64,000 nucleotides of DNA from JAPOUP01 sp965201085 (GCA_965201085.1 CBDAVS010000016.1:372001-436000), one strand, 5' to 3'; positions 43,166 to 53,388 are shown, counted from the stretch's first letter. Numbers and translations: made by a program. Notes: a model not told the origin generated them from the sequence alone.

Positions 43166-44052
43166 ACGAGATCGGCGCGCCTTCGTTCGTGAATGCACGC
43201 CTGCAGCGAACCGCAGGCGTCCTGCGCGACGTGATGGCCCGGCCCTCCGGCGCCATCGGACTGACATTGGTGGTATTCCACATGATCCTCGCGGTAATCA
43301 GCCCTTTGATCGTGCCCTATGACTACAGGGCGATGGACAGCCTGCTGATGCTGAAAGGGCCGACCGGCGCACATTGGCTCGGAACGGATCATCTAGGCCG
43401 TGACATTCTGACCCGCGTGCTGATGGGCGGGCGCGAAGCGCTTCTGGTCACGGGTACCGCGACACCCGTTGCGGTCATCTGGGGTGGGTTCGTAGGCATC
43501 TTCTTCGGGCTCGTCGGCGGCCGCCTCGATGAGGTGCTGATGCGCGTTGTCGACGCTTTCCTGTCGCTGCCCTGGATACTGAAAATGCTGGTCCTGATCG
43601 TCACGTTCGGCACCGGCATAGAGGTCCTGATCCCCACGCTTGCCTTCTTTTACGGCATTCCGGTCATCCGCATCGCCAGGGCCGCCACCCATGACGTGGT
43701 GGCGCGTGACTTCGTTTCGGCGGCGCGGGCGCGCGGACACGCACGCATCACGATCATCCGGCGAGAGCTCCTGCCCAATGTTCTTGACACGTTGATGGTC
43801 GAAGGCGCGATGCGCTGGTCATGGATGCTGCTGGCCTTCTCGTCGCTTTCGTTCCTTGGCTTCGGCGTCTCGCCACCCACGCCGGACTGGGGACTGATGA
43901 TCGCCGATGCGCGCGGTTTCATGTCCTTCGCCCCTTGGGGCGTTCTGGGACCGGTCATCGCCCTGTCATCGCTGATCATCGGCATCAACCTGACAGCGGA
44001 CGCGCTGGCCAAGGCCCTTGGCATCGACCGTGCGCAGAAAGCCCCGGTTTGA
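43162..44052 (+). CDS. Peptide ABC importer permease 2 (DppC type)
   Basis: 296 residues. DppC features: the N-terminal segment with a first helix, HWLGTDHLGRDILTRVLMGGREALLV, and the coupling loop VARDFVSAARARGHARITIIRRELLPN. Its stop overlaps the TTG start of the fused ATPase gene. Confidence 0.9.
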   Translation: MNEIGAPSFVNARLQRTAGVLRDVMARPSGAIGLTLVVFHMILAVISPLIVPYDYRAMDSLLMLKGPTGAHWLGTDHLGRDILTRVLMGGREALLVTGTATPVAVIWGGFVGIFFGLVGGRLDEVLMRVVDAFLSLPWILKMLVLIVTFGTGIEVLIPTLAFFYGIPVIRIARAATHDVVARDFVSAARARGHARITIIRRELLPNVLDTLMVEGAMRWSWMLLAFSSLSFLGFGVSPPTPDWGLMIADARGFMSFAPWGVLGPVIALSSLIIGINLTADALAKALGIDRAQKAPV

Positions 44053-46055
44053 GCAGTCTGATCGAGACCCGCGACATCTCGGTCGGCTTCATCGGGCGCG
44101 ATGGCCGCATCCGCGAGGTTCTGCGCAATATCGACCTGACCGTGGCCCCCGGCGAGAGTGTCGGGCTGGTTGGCGAAAGCGGGTCAGGAAAGTCGACGCT
44201 GGCATTGGCGGCCATGGGCTATCTGAAGCACGGCCTGAAGCTCCTGAATGGAAGCGCGGCATTCAACGGCATGGATATGTTCGCTCAGTCACGTCAGGAG
44301 CTGGAGCGCATCCGCGGTGGGCAACTGGCTCTGATCCCCCAGAATTCCGGGCAGTCCCTGACGCCAACCCTGCGCATTGGCGCACAGCTTGGCGAGGCGC
44401 TGCGGCTGCACTCGGCGCTGCCTGCCGACCAGCATGGTCCCAAATTGATCGAACTGCTTGGTCAGGTGCGGCTGCACGACCCCGAAGGCATCGTCGCACG
44501 CTTTCCCCATGAACTCAGCGGCGGCCAGCAGCAGCGCGTCGCCATCGCGATGGCCCTTGCGGGCGAACCCGACGCGCTTCTGCTCGACGAGCCCACGACT
44601 GGCCTCGATGTGACCACCCAGGCACATATCCTTGAACTTCTGCGCGACATTGCCGCCGAGCGTGGCATGGCCATGCTCTATGTCAGCCACGACCTTGGCG
44701 CCATTGCGCGTGTCTGCGACCGCGTGGTTGTCATGTATGCAGGCGAGGTCGTTCTGGAAGGCTCCACGCGTCATGTGCTGAAAACCCCGGCACACCCCTA
44801 TGCCCGGGGCCTGCTGGCCTCGATCCCAAAACTGGACGACGCAAAGCTCCCTGTGGCCCTCGACGGTCGCCCGCCTGCGCCAGGAGATGCGGGCGGTGGC
44901 TGTGCATTCGCCGACCGCTGCGCCCTGGCGCAGGCCCGCTGCCGTAACGCGCGCCCGCCTCTCAGCCCATCCGGCAACGGCGAGACCGTTCGCTGTTTTT
45001 TCGCCGATGACGCCAGTCGCGGCCGGGGACAGGCGGTGGGTGCCGAGCCCGCTCGCTATAGGGGCGAAGCCACGATTCTGGACCTCCACGACCTTTCGAT
45101 CAGCTATGCCAAACCCCGGCTGTTCGACCAGCTTCTGGGGCGCGGCGCTGATGTTCTCCCCACCGTTGACGGTATTTCGATTTCGATCAGCAAAGGCGAG
45201 ACCCTGGGTCTGGTTGGCGAAAGCGGCTCCGGTAAATCTACCATCCTGAAGACGATCGCCGGACTTCTACCACCCGCAGACGGTTCGGTCACCGTAAACA
45301 GCCAGTCCCTGCCCAGCGCGGTCGAACATCGCGACCCGGGCTTGCTGCGGAAAATCCAGCTGATTTTCCAGAATCCTGACGACAGCCTGAACCCACGCCA
45401 CACGGTCGCCGACATCCTTGGGCAACCCCTGAAGCTCTACTTCGGCCTGACCGGAGACGAGCTGCGCACCCGCTGCGCCGAAATTCTCGAACGTGTACGC
45501 CTTCGCGCACACTACCTTGACCGACTGCCAAGCCAGCTTTCGGGAGGCGAAAAACAGCGCGTCGCCATCGCCCGCGCCTTTGCCGCCAACCCTGAGATCG
45601 TTCTTTGCGATGAAGTCACTTCAGCCCTTGATGTCTCGGTTCAGGCAGCGGTGTTGGATCTCCTGAACGACCTGAAAAAGACCCAGGGCACCACCTATAT
45701 CTTTGTCAGTCACGATCTGGCCGTCGTCCGCGCCCTGTCGGACCGCGTTGCCGTCCTATATCAAGGCAGGCTCTGTGAAATCGGCCAAACCGACCGGGTG
45801 TTCGGCGGGACATCGCACCCCTATACCGAGGTACTGCTTGGAGCTGTTCTGGAACCCGACCCCGACACAGCGCCGACACTCACCGCCGATGATGTCGTCG
45901 AGCTTGCGCCACCCGCGAATGGGTGCCCATTCCAACGCAGATGCCCCAGAAAGCTTGGCGCGGTCTGTGACACCGAGATGCCACCATGGCAAAGCAACGG
46001 TGCAGACCATGCCATTCGCTGCCATATTCCGCATGAGGGTCTGTCCGTGGCGTGA
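44049..46055 (+). CDS. Fused peptide ABC importer ATPase (DppD-DppF in one chain)
   Basis: 668 residues from TTG 44049, which overlaps the permease stop (TTGA) and begins MSSLIETRDISVGF. Two complete ATPase units: Walker A GESGSGKST in both halves, signatures LSGGQQQRVAIAMA and LSGGEKQRVAIARA, Walker B LLLDEPTTGLD and LCDEVTSALD, H-loops YVSHDLGAIA and FVSHDLAVVR. Each half ends in the Cys-containing oligopeptide-transporter tail (CAFADRCALAQARC; CPFQRRCPRKLGAVC). Both sites look competent. A longer frame begins at 43821 but lies inside the permease gene. Confidence 0.92.
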   Translation: MSSLIETRDISVGFIGRDGRIREVLRNIDLTVAPGESVGLVGESGSGKSTLALAAMGYLKHGLKLLNGSAAFNGMDMFAQSRQELERIRGGQLALIPQNSGQSLTPTLRIGAQLGEALRLHSALPADQHGPKLIELLGQVRLHDPEGIVARFPHELSGGQQQRVAIAMALAGEPDALLLDEPTTGLDVTTQAHILELLRDIAAERGMAMLYVSHDLGAIARVCDRVVVMYAGEVVLEGSTRHVLKTPAHPYARGLLASIPKLDDAKLPVALDGRPPAPGDAGGGCAFADRCALAQARCRNARPPLSPSGNGETVRCFFADDASRGRGQAVGAEPARYRGEATILDLHDLSISYAKPRLFDQLLGRGADVLPTVDGISISISKGETLGLVGESGSGKSTILKTIAGLLPPADGSVTVNSQSLPSAVEHRDPGLLRKIQLIFQNPDDSLNPRHTVADILGQPLKLYFGLTGDELRTRCAEILERVRLRAHYLDRLPSQLSGGEKQRVAIARAFAANPEIVLCDEVTSALDVSVQAAVLDLLNDLKKTQGTTYIFVSHDLAVVRALSDRVAVLYQGRLCEIGQTDRVFGGTSHPYTEVLLGAVLEPDPDTAPTLTADDVVELAPPANGCPFQRRCPRKLGAVCDTEMPPWQSNGADHAIRCHIPHEGLSVA

Positions 46056-46089
46056 CCTCGGCTGGCCCATCCACTCATCAGCCTAAAAT

Positions 46090-47900
46090 AGTGTCCGCCG
46101 GAAAACCGCCAGGCTGCGGATTTTTTGCGGTAAATGACGGAATCCGCCTTGCGGGGATTCACCGGATATGGCGGTCAGGGGGCGGATTCTCCACCATATA
46201 CCGCGGAATCCGCCAATCCTCCCCTTCAGGAGGCCCCCATGCGCAGGGTCCACGACACCCGGCGGAGGCCCGGCGCCCCCGACATCAGGAGGATCAGGCT
46301 GGACGTGAAATCGAGGGACGACATCCCGGCGATCCCGATCGGCCTCCAGGACCTTTACAGCGACGAAGGGACCCGAAAGCGGCTGTCCGGGCTTCCGGGT
46401 CGGCTGGTGCTGCCCGGAAAGGGCCGCCGGGTCGGCGGGCCGGGGATGGAACCGTTGACCATCCCGGTGCCCGGCGTGGTCAGGCAGGGTCCCGGGTGCG
46501 GTTTCGACCGGCTTCGGGAACAGGCGAACAGGCGAACGGGCACCGGACGATCCGGCGAAGGCCGGAGGCCGGGCCACGGATCATGGGACGTGGACGGATA
46601 CGGATACCGGCGTCTGGTTGACAGCGTGTCGCTCCTCACGCCGGAGCTTCCCGCCGAGGTCGGAAGGACGGTCGTGGAGAGGGGCCACAGGGGGGCGGCG
46701 GAAAAGCCTGGCGCCGCGTCGCGCGGCCGCCGTCATTCCTTCGTGGCCGGGACCGACGTGCATCATCCGACCGACCGCAGCCTGCCGATGGACGCGGCGC
46801 GGTGCATGGTCCGGGACGTGTCCCGGGCCTGCGGGGGGCCTGGGGCCGCCCGGCTGGCGGCGGAAGGAATACCTTTGCGGAAAGCTCCGGAAAGGCCACC
46901 TCCGGGTGGCCACGTCACGGCTCGCCAACCCGCGCCCGAGGGACGTGGAGGCGCCGCTCCGGCTCGCCCTGAAGCTGGCGGACAGGGCGGAGGCCAGCCG
47001 CGCGGAGATCGACGGCAGGTTGGGTATCCCGGGCCCATCGGACAGTATCCGGGGCTTCATCGGCCATGTCAGGCCCCGGGCGGACCTGACCGGACGGCGG
47101 ATCCTGAAGGGAGGGACGATCCCGTACCGCGGGAAGGTGCACCCGATATCCGGGCCGCACACCCGCTGGATATCGAAGGGAAAGGCCGGGGTCCCGGTGG
47201 AGCCCGGCGTCCCGGTCCGCGTGCTGGAGGACCGTCACGGATTCCTCCCGCACCATTCGGTGATGTGGGAGGGGAGCGACGTGGACGTGGCGGTCCCCAT
47301 GGGCGGGGAGGCGCGGGCCCGGTTCCCCGACCTGTCGGTGGTGAGCTTCGACCGTGGTCCGCACAGCCCCCCGGACCGGCCGGGGCCTGCCGGGATGTCG
47401 GAGCCGACGCCATGCCGCGGAAAGGCAGGCTGTCGAAGGCGGACCGCGTCCGGGAAAGCGGGGAGGCGCTCCGCGGGGCGCGGCGCGCCCACGCCGCCGG
47501 CGGGTCGGCCATCAACAGCCTGGAGCACCGCGGCCTGGACCGCGTCGGCGGCCACGGAAAGGAGGGTTTCGCCGGCGCCGTGGCGCTGGCGGTGCTGGCC
47601 GCGGACGTCCACCGCCTCGGTCTGATGCCGCCGGCGAGGGAGCGCCCCGTGCTCCCCGCCGCCGCCTGACCGGGGCGTCCACCGGTGAACCGGCCCATGG
47701 AAGGTCCCGCCGCTGCGGGGCCCGGACCGGCGCGCCCGCGGGCCGGCGGAGGCCCGGATGTTCACCATATGTTCCCGCCCCGACCGTCCCGTCGAAGCCC
47801 CGGGCGGCGCTCCGACGGGCCCGGCCAGGGTCCCGTGAAGCCGGAATCCGCCGGATTCGGCCCGATCCCCGGAAAAACACGGGGTTTTCTGGCAGACACT
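46090..47900 (+). mobile_element. ISNCY-family element, decayed but with both ends
   Basis: 1811 bp. Ends: AGTGTCCGCCGGAAAACC at 46090 and, inverted, AGTGTCTGCCAGAAAACC ending at 47900, followed on both sides by AAT-rich flanks. It is inserted 34 bp after the Dpp ATPase gene and its right end cuts into a dead IS5 copy. An internally deleted derivative lies at 50527-50909. Confidence 0.8.
46237..47669 (+). pseudogene. ISNCY-family transposase, frameshifted
   Basis: Recognised from conserved pieces in order but in changing frames: KSRDDIPAIPIGLQDLY, DSVSLLTPELPAEVG, AGTDVHHPTD (first frame); then, after a break near 46850, RRILKGGTIPYRGKV, TRWISKGKAGVPVE, LEDRHGFLPHHSVMWEG, VAVPMGGEARARFPD (second frame); then AMPRKGRLSKADRVRESGE and SAINSLEHRGLDRV back in the first. 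Many Leu to Pro and Asp/Glu to Gly changes relative to the family. Not functional. Confidence 0.85.
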
Positions 47901-48581
47901 AATTATCTGTCCGTTTTTGCGGGTTTGGCTCCCGCGCCACCCGCCGGACAGAAAACCGGCAGGCGGCGAGTGTTCGTTCGTGCCTCACTCACACTTGAAC
48001 CGGTGGCGCGGGATGCCTCACCCCGGAAGCCAGGGATCTGTCGCCGAGGCGCTCGCGGTCTTTCGGGAAGCGGCGGCGCCATCCCGGTTCTGGATGCCAG
48101 CCGAGTGGACGGCCATGGCGGTCGGCGTGCCTTCGGCACCCGCGGCGTTGCGCCACCTGCGCCCTCTGCTCTTCTTTCCTGCGTGGCGGCCACGGGGGAC
48201 CGCCGCTCTCCGCGGTCCTCACCAACCGGCTGTCGATGGCGGCGGCGGTCGGCTCCGGCGAACGCCCCACGCACTGTCGGGCGAAGTCCCGCAGGGAGTC
48301 GGGACATGCTCGGCGGACCGCTCCGGCGCCGGGCGTGGAAACGGTTCCGGACGGTGGAATACAATGGATATCGGTGGGTAACGCCCGCCACCGGCAACCG
48401 GTGGAAAGTATGTACCGGCCACCGTCGAACACCGACCGGAGGCTCACCCGCGGGGCCTCCCCATCTTTCCCCGCTTCGGCGGCATCGGCTCCACGATGGT
48501 TCGTTCATCGTCCGTCAGATCGTTTTGACGGCGGTCTTCCGAACGACTGTACAGCTTCCGGGTGGTCCTGTCCCAGGGCAT
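47901..48581 (-). pseudogene. IS5-family transposase, second dead copy, head to head with the intact one
   Basis: On the minus strand from ATG 48581 (MPWDRTTRKLYSRSEDRRQNDLTDDE) it follows the intact transposase for about 40 residues. After a frame break it continues as SLRSVFDGGRYILSTGCRWRALPTD and further C-terminal pieces. It is more diverged than the copy at 1041. Its 3-prime end is cut at 47900 by the ISNCY element. Confidence 0.8.
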
Positions 48582-48652
48582 GGCTCTCTCCGGATCCGGT
48601 TGGTGAAAGCAACCAAATCCGGAGAGAGCCATGCCCTGGAACAGGACCACCC
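48561..48652. repeat. Long near-perfect palindrome at the head-to-head IS5 junction
   Basis: GGTGGTCCTGTCCCAGGGCA... (48561-48603) is the inverse complement of 48611-48651 with about three mismatches, separated by roughly 7-8 bp. It is formed by the start regions of two IS5 copies facing each other, with ATG codons at 48581 (minus) and 48631 (plus). Both copies lack the outer left inverted repeat seen in the copy at 960. Confidence 0.85.
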
Positions 48653-49513
48653 AACAGCTCCATAAGCGCCCGGACGACCACAGTCAAAACGATCTGACCG
48701 ACGCCGAATGGACCATCATCGAGCCGATGCTGCCGAAGCGGGGAAGGATGGGACGGCCGCGCGAGGTCGACCTTCGGTCGGTGTTCGACGCGGTCCAGTA
48801 TATCCTGTCCACGGGATGCCAGTGGCGCGCGTTACCCTCTGGATATCCACCGTTTTCCACCGTCCAGAACTATTTTTACGCATGGCGGCGGAGCGGGCTC
48901 CTGGAGCGTATCGTGCATCGTCTCCGGGACCTCGCGCGGCGGTGTTCGGGGCGCTCCGCGGAGCCGACCGCCGCCTCGATCGACAGCCAGTCGGTGAAGA
49001 CCACGGAGAGCGGCGGGCCCCGCGGCTACGACGCCGGGAAGAAGGTGAAGGGGAGGAAAAGGCACCTGATCGTGGACGCCGACGGCACACCGATCGTCAT
49101 GACGGTTCACACCGCCAACATCCAGGACCGGGACGGCGCACCGGACCTGATCGCGAAGCTGCTGGAGACGGTGCCCACGGTGTGTAGGCTGTTCGCCGAC
49201 GGTGGCTACGCGGGTCCGAAGCTGCGGGACCGGCTTGAGGGGATGGGGTTGTCGAACGTGATCAGGATCGTCGAAAAACCGAAGAATGTCAAAGGGTTCA
49301 CGGTTCTCTACCGCCGCTGGGTGGTGGAGCGGACCTTCGCCTGGATGGGCCGGTGCCGCCGCCTGTCGAAAGATTACGAAAGGCTCAGTGAGAACTCGCT
49401 GGCATGGGCGCAGCTGGCCGCCTGCCGGTCCTGCTCAGGCGGGTGGCGAGGGCGTCAACTCCATGAAAAACAATAGTTTAATGATATCAGTGACTTATGA
49501 TTCAAACTCTAAG
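48606..49513 (+). mobile_element. IS5-family element with intact transposase; left end lost at the palindrome
   Basis: Right inverted repeat GTGACTTATGATTCAAACTC at 49490-49513 matches that of the copy at 960-1847. At the left only about 25 bp upstream of the ATG remain, where the complete copy has about 80 bp with an outer repeat, so this copy may be unable to move by itself although its transposase looks sound. Confidence 0.75.
48631..49476 (+). CDS. IS5-family transposase (intact)
   Basis: 281 residues. Opening MPWNRTTQQLHKRPDD, then NDLTDAEWTIIEPMLPKRG, DVQYILSTGCQWRALP-type block (here DAVQYILSTGCQWRALP). Catalytic residues: Asp in ASIDSQSVKTTE, Asp in LFADGGYAGPK, Glu in VVERTFAWMGRCRRLSKDYE. 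It is open from end to end. Serves as the reference for the two decayed copies at 1041 and 47901. Confidence 0.92.
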   Translation: MPWNRTTQQLHKRPDDHSQNDLTDAEWTIIEPMLPKRGRMGRPREVDLRSVFDAVQYILSTGCQWRALPSGYPPFSTVQNYFYAWRRSGLLERIVHRLRDLARRCSGRSAEPTAASIDSQSVKTTESGGPRGYDAGKKVKGRKRHLIVDADGTPIVMTVHTANIQDRDGAPDLIAKLLETVPTVCRLFADGGYAGPKLRDRLEGMGLSNVIRIVEKPKNVKGFTVLYRRWVVERTFAWMGRCRRLSKDYERLSENSLAWAQLAACRSCSGGWRGRQLHEKQ

Positions 49514-49909
49514 AGTGTGAAGCGAGAAAAATTTGTTCACAGCTTAGCGTTCCGCGGTCACAATCTTCCAATATCTACCATTGAAGCGAACTCAAGGAAA
49601 GTTCGAACTGTCCCGCATCCCGTCACTGGTTTTGCCGAGGCGAAGGTTCGGAAGCTGATTTGTTTCGCGTCGCGATACCGGTCGAACATGAGGTCGCCTT
49701 AGCGGCGGTTCTGTCGGCGTTGGACAGGAACCCGTGCAGGTAATTTACGAACCACTGTGCCTGCGCAACCGCCGGTGATGAGCGACAGCTATATTGACTG
49801 GCGCCGACAGCCAGACTGGCCAATGGCTCGATCCGTAACGAGGGTGTAGTTTCTTGATCCAAATCGATACCCAAGCCTAAACGCAGGTTATGACTGACTC
49901 GCGCACTAG
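49514..49909. other. Gap between two IS remnants
   Basis: About 395 bp, less GC-rich than its surroundings. Short open frames on both strands show no domain. Possibly old host sequence isolated between insertions. The sequence ends in CTAG at 49906-49909, the target of the following IS5-family remnant. Confidence 0.3.
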
Positions 49910-50493
49910 GGCCTGTTGACAGTCATTTCGCGGCGACCGCGGCGGCGTCCGGAAGAAACGTCGCCCGGAAGCCCGGCTCCGTTCCGTCGCATCGGGTGGC
50001 GACGACGCGGAACTCCCTGCCTTTCGCGAATGAACCGTCGACCCGCCGCCGCCATCCGTACGTCTTCCTGTCGCGCTCACGCGCATCTTTCCGGTTCTTC
50101 CGGGAGGAAATGGCTGCCGCCGCCTTTCGCTCCCCGAACTCCCCGGCCAACCGGTCCGCGCCGGACGACCGGCCCTCCACCGGCTCCGGCAGCGCATCGA
50201 GAATACGGGCGGTGACGCCGTTCGGATCCAGCGCCGGCAGCGTCCGGACACGCCGCCGCGCCTGCCGGAACGCCGCCTCCGGGAACGGGCGGCCGTTCGC
50301 CGCCGTGACCCCGGGGTCGTCGCCCTGTCCGGAAGAGGGTCCCTGGTCGCCTGCCGCATCCTGTCGGCGCGCGCGTTTTCGTCCCTGTCCATGGTCCCAC
50401 CCTTTTTCCGCCCGCGACGTATTTCCGGCTGCCATCGAGGGCGAAAATAACCGGTTCGGACGGGATGCCAGCCCTGAATGTCAACAAATCATG
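49910..50493 (-). mobile_element. Second copy of the GGGTCTGTTGACA-type IS5-family remnant
   Basis: Opens GGGCCTGTTGACAGTCATTTCGCGGCG, matching the element at 31160 over its length with scattered differences, and ends TGTCAACA near 50487 with a degraded outer repeat. The minus strand has the same transposase tail in pieces (YGWRRRVDGSFAKGREFRVVATR) and the same short length of under 0.7 kb. The shared large internal loss implies that both copies descend from one already deleted element. Confidence 0.7.
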
Positions 50494-50526
50494 ATTTGGG
50501 GTGAGAAATGCTGTAATTTCAAATCT

Positions 50527-50909
50527 AGCGTCTGCCAGAAAACCCCGTGTTTTTCCGGGGATCGGGCCGAATCCGGCGGATTCCGGCTTCACGGGATCCT
50601 GTCGGGAAGCCCGGACAGCCGCTTTCGGGCCGCTTCGCCGCCGCGGGGATCCTGGAGGCCGGTCAGGACCGCGGGGATGTCGTCCCCCGACTTGATGTTC
50701 GGCCCGATCCTCGTGATGTCGGGGGCGCCGGCCCCCGCCGGGGGTCGTGTACCCCGCGCATGGCGGCCTCCAATGTAGAGGACTGGCGGATCCAGCCGTA
50801 TATGGCGACGAAACCGCCCCTTGACCGCCATGTTCGGTGATTCCCCGCAAGGCGGATTCCCTCTTTTATCGCTAAAAATCAGCTACCTGGAACTTTTCTG
50901 GCGGACACA
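50527..50909 (-). mobile_element. MITE-like internally deleted ISNCY derivative
   Basis: 383 bp that keeps both ends of the ISNCY element at 46090-47900 in inverse orientation. The first 65 bp (AGCGTCTGCCAGAAAACCCC...) equal the last 65 bp of the large element almost base for base. The rest corresponds to its first 300 bp, with the remnant of the transposase start region (KSGDDIPAVLTGLQD-like), and the other end reads CTTTTCTGGCGGACACA. About 1.4 kb of the middle is missing. Confidence 0.8.
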
Positions 50910-51656
50910 TTCAAGGCGATTTCTCCACAAGACATCCGCGCAATTTGCTTCCCTGAACGGCCCGCACTGGATAAGGTGCCTACAGCTGCACGGCCGTGAC
51001 CGGGTGCGGAGCGCTGGGTGGCAGGAAGCGCAGCCTGTCGTGGCATTTCGGGCGCATAAGGAAGCGTCGCGCCCGCAAACACCGCCGTTTCATCACCGAA
51101 CCTTTGGTGATCAAGCCGCTCATACTGCCGGACGGAATCCTTCGCTTCCGCCTACCGGGAAAACTGCTTCGGCCCAATGCATTCGACCCCCAGCCAGTGC
51201 ATCGGCTTTACCGCGCTCTCACGGGAACACCTGACGCCGTGTCGCTGCGAGCTGATGATGCCAATTTCGTTTGTGCCCTGAAACGGAAACTCCCGGAACC
51301 CCTGCCTAATCCCGTCCTGCAAGTCCCGACCCGGCTTTCCGTCCAGTTCTGGACTCTCCGCCAGTTCCAGCAAGCCATATCTATTCCGAAGAACCCGCAC
51401 CGCCTGCCTCGACCAATTCCGGGTCGAGTAGCGGTCGCCGCCCATAGTCAACCGATTGTTCGCCCGCCAAACCGCGGCGCCTGCTAATGTTCCCCGTCTT
51501 CCCGTTCGTTTGCGGAGAAGTCACTTCAGCCACCCCTAACGCCCGCCTTGCGGCGGAGAACCACATTAGCGGAAATTTTCGTGTAATTGAGGATTTACGG
51601 TACAGCTTGCAATAGCCTATTGTCGGATCGGGCACACATACCGGCGGAATTTAGAG
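50910..51656. other. Gap without a recognised gene upstream of the P450
   Basis: About 750 bp. Open frames exist (plus 50996-51487, minus 51152-51451) but neither has a domain I recognise nor a good start site; composition suggests decayed or antisense sequence. Probably a further remnant of a mobile element, plus the P450 promoter near 51600-51656. Confidence 0.3.
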
Positions 51657-53076
51657 ATGCTTGACCATAATATGGACGCAATGGACAGGACTGCTGCCGG
51701 GAGCGGCCAGACGCTGGCGGAGATTCCCGATCTTCCCGGCCCATCGGGGCTTCCTTTGGTTGGAAACCTGCACCAGATCCGCTTTGATAGGCTCCATCTC
51801 GTTCTGGAGGGCTGGGCAGACCGCTTCGGTCCGCTCTTCGGCATCCGTTTCGGTCCCCATAGATGCGTGGTTCTTTCCGACCGCGACGAGATGCAGCGGC
51901 TTCTGGCAAACCGTCCGGGAGGGTTCCGCCGCACAAAGAAACTTGAAGCGGTGGCCGACGAAATGAAGCTGAAAGGCGTGTTCGTCGCAGAGGGGGAGGA
52001 GTGGCGAAGGCACCGGCGCATCGTGGTGGACGCGCTGAACCGCGCCAAGACCGAGGACTTCTTCCCGAAACTCGTTTCCACTGTCGCACGGCTGCGGCGG
52101 CGCTGGGAGCGGGCCGCCGATTCGGGAGAGAGCGTCGACCTGTGCCGCGATCTCATGCGCTTCACGGTCGACGTCACAGCGCAGCTCGCCTTCGGCGTCG
52201 ACGTCAACACGCTTGAGACGCCGGGGCCCGCGATCCAGCGCCATCTCGACAAGGTGTTTCCGGTGCTGCACCGGCGCCAGATCCTGCCGTTCGCTTACTG
52301 GCGCTGGATTAAGCTGCCCAGCGACCGTACCCTTGACCGCGCCCTCGACGCGATCGAAACCGAGATCGGCGCCCTGACCAGAGCCGCCCGGGAATTTCCT
52401 TGAAGCTATCGTCGTGGCCCAAGAAGCCGAGGATTCCGCGTTCAGCGAGGCGGACATACTCGCCAATGTCGGCACTCTGCTTCTCGCCGGTGAGGACACC
52501 ACCGCGAATTCCATCGCCTGGATGATACATCTCCTCACCGAGCACCGAGACTGGACCGAGCGCTGCCGGAGCGAGGTCGACGGGACCGTTGCGCCCTCGC
52601 CGGGAATAGAGAGCTTCGAGGACACCAAGCGGCTCCGCGTGATCGACGCCGTCTGCAACGAAACCATGCGCCTGAAGCCCGTCGCACCGCTTATGATTCA
52701 GGAAGCCGTGGTGGATACGGGGATCCTCGGGTGCCGAGTACCCAAGGGAACCACAGTGTTCATGCTGCCCCGCCGCGTCGCGACCATGGACGGGAATTTC
52801 GTCGACGGCCATCGCTTCGACCCTGAACGCTGGCTTCTCCCTGCGGACGCGGTGCATGGCCCGCGCAACCACCGCGCCTTCGTTCCGTTCGGGGCCGGCC
52901 CGCGCTTCTGCCCGGGTCGCAGTCTTGCCCTGCTCGAGATCAGGACGGTAATGGCCATGCTCCTGCGAAATTTCGAAGTCGTGCCCGTCAGCGGGGACGA
53001 GGTCGAGGAGCGGGTTGCCTTTACCATGTTTCCAGCGAATCTGCATGTCCGCCTCGAGCGAAGAAACCTCCATTGA
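51657..53076 (+). pseudogene. Cytochrome P450, split by a frameshift with small deletion
   Basis: N-terminal piece (51657-52403): IPDLPGPSGLPLVGNLHQI, the WRRHRRIVVDALN helix C block, and onward to ALTRAAR. At about 52390 the frame breaks; in the new frame NFLEAIVVAQEAED leads into the I-helix LLAGEDTTANSIAW, the ETMR of ExxR and the heme loop FGAGPRFCPGRSLALLE with the Cys ligand, ending at 53076. Roughly 10-15 residues between helices H and I seem lost at the break. All catalytic landmarks survive, so inactivation is recent. Substrate unknown, possibly a fatty acid or terpenoid. Confidence 0.85.
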
Positions 53077-53388
53077 ACTGTGTGAGAAATCCTCCTTAGA
53101 TCAGAACAATGGACGAAAGAGTCGGTACCTGGTGGGTCTGCCGGTATTCCAGAAGCGCGAAGGCCCGCGATTCAGGCCAGTTTCTGGCAGAACCTGACGA
53201 TGGCGCTTCTCAGCGTCGATCCAGAGTTGGCGGATGGACGGTCTCAAGGGAATTGTGGACACGGAACGAGCATCGCGAATGGGACAGGCATTCCCCGGCC
53301 ACCATTTGCTAACCCAGCCCGCACTCCGCGTCGACTGTCCTGATATCCGATCCGACCGATTCCACCGACGCGGAGCGAGCCGCACCTC
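53077..53388. other. Gap without a recognised gene
   Basis: About 310 bp between the P450 pseudogene and the SH3-domain gene (convergent). Short frames on both strands have no known domain. No convincing terminator. Confidence 0.3.

Noticed and set aside
42020..43267. Minus-strand open frame of 415 codons opposite the DppB-like permease
   Set aside because: Antisense to permease DNA, no hydrophobic or catalytic pattern.
46134..47669. Continuous 511-codon frame that could pass for a novel protein
   Set aside because: It contains ISNCY transposase pieces at its start and end, but the middle of the transposase lies in another frame; it is a frameshifted pseudogene kept open by high GC.
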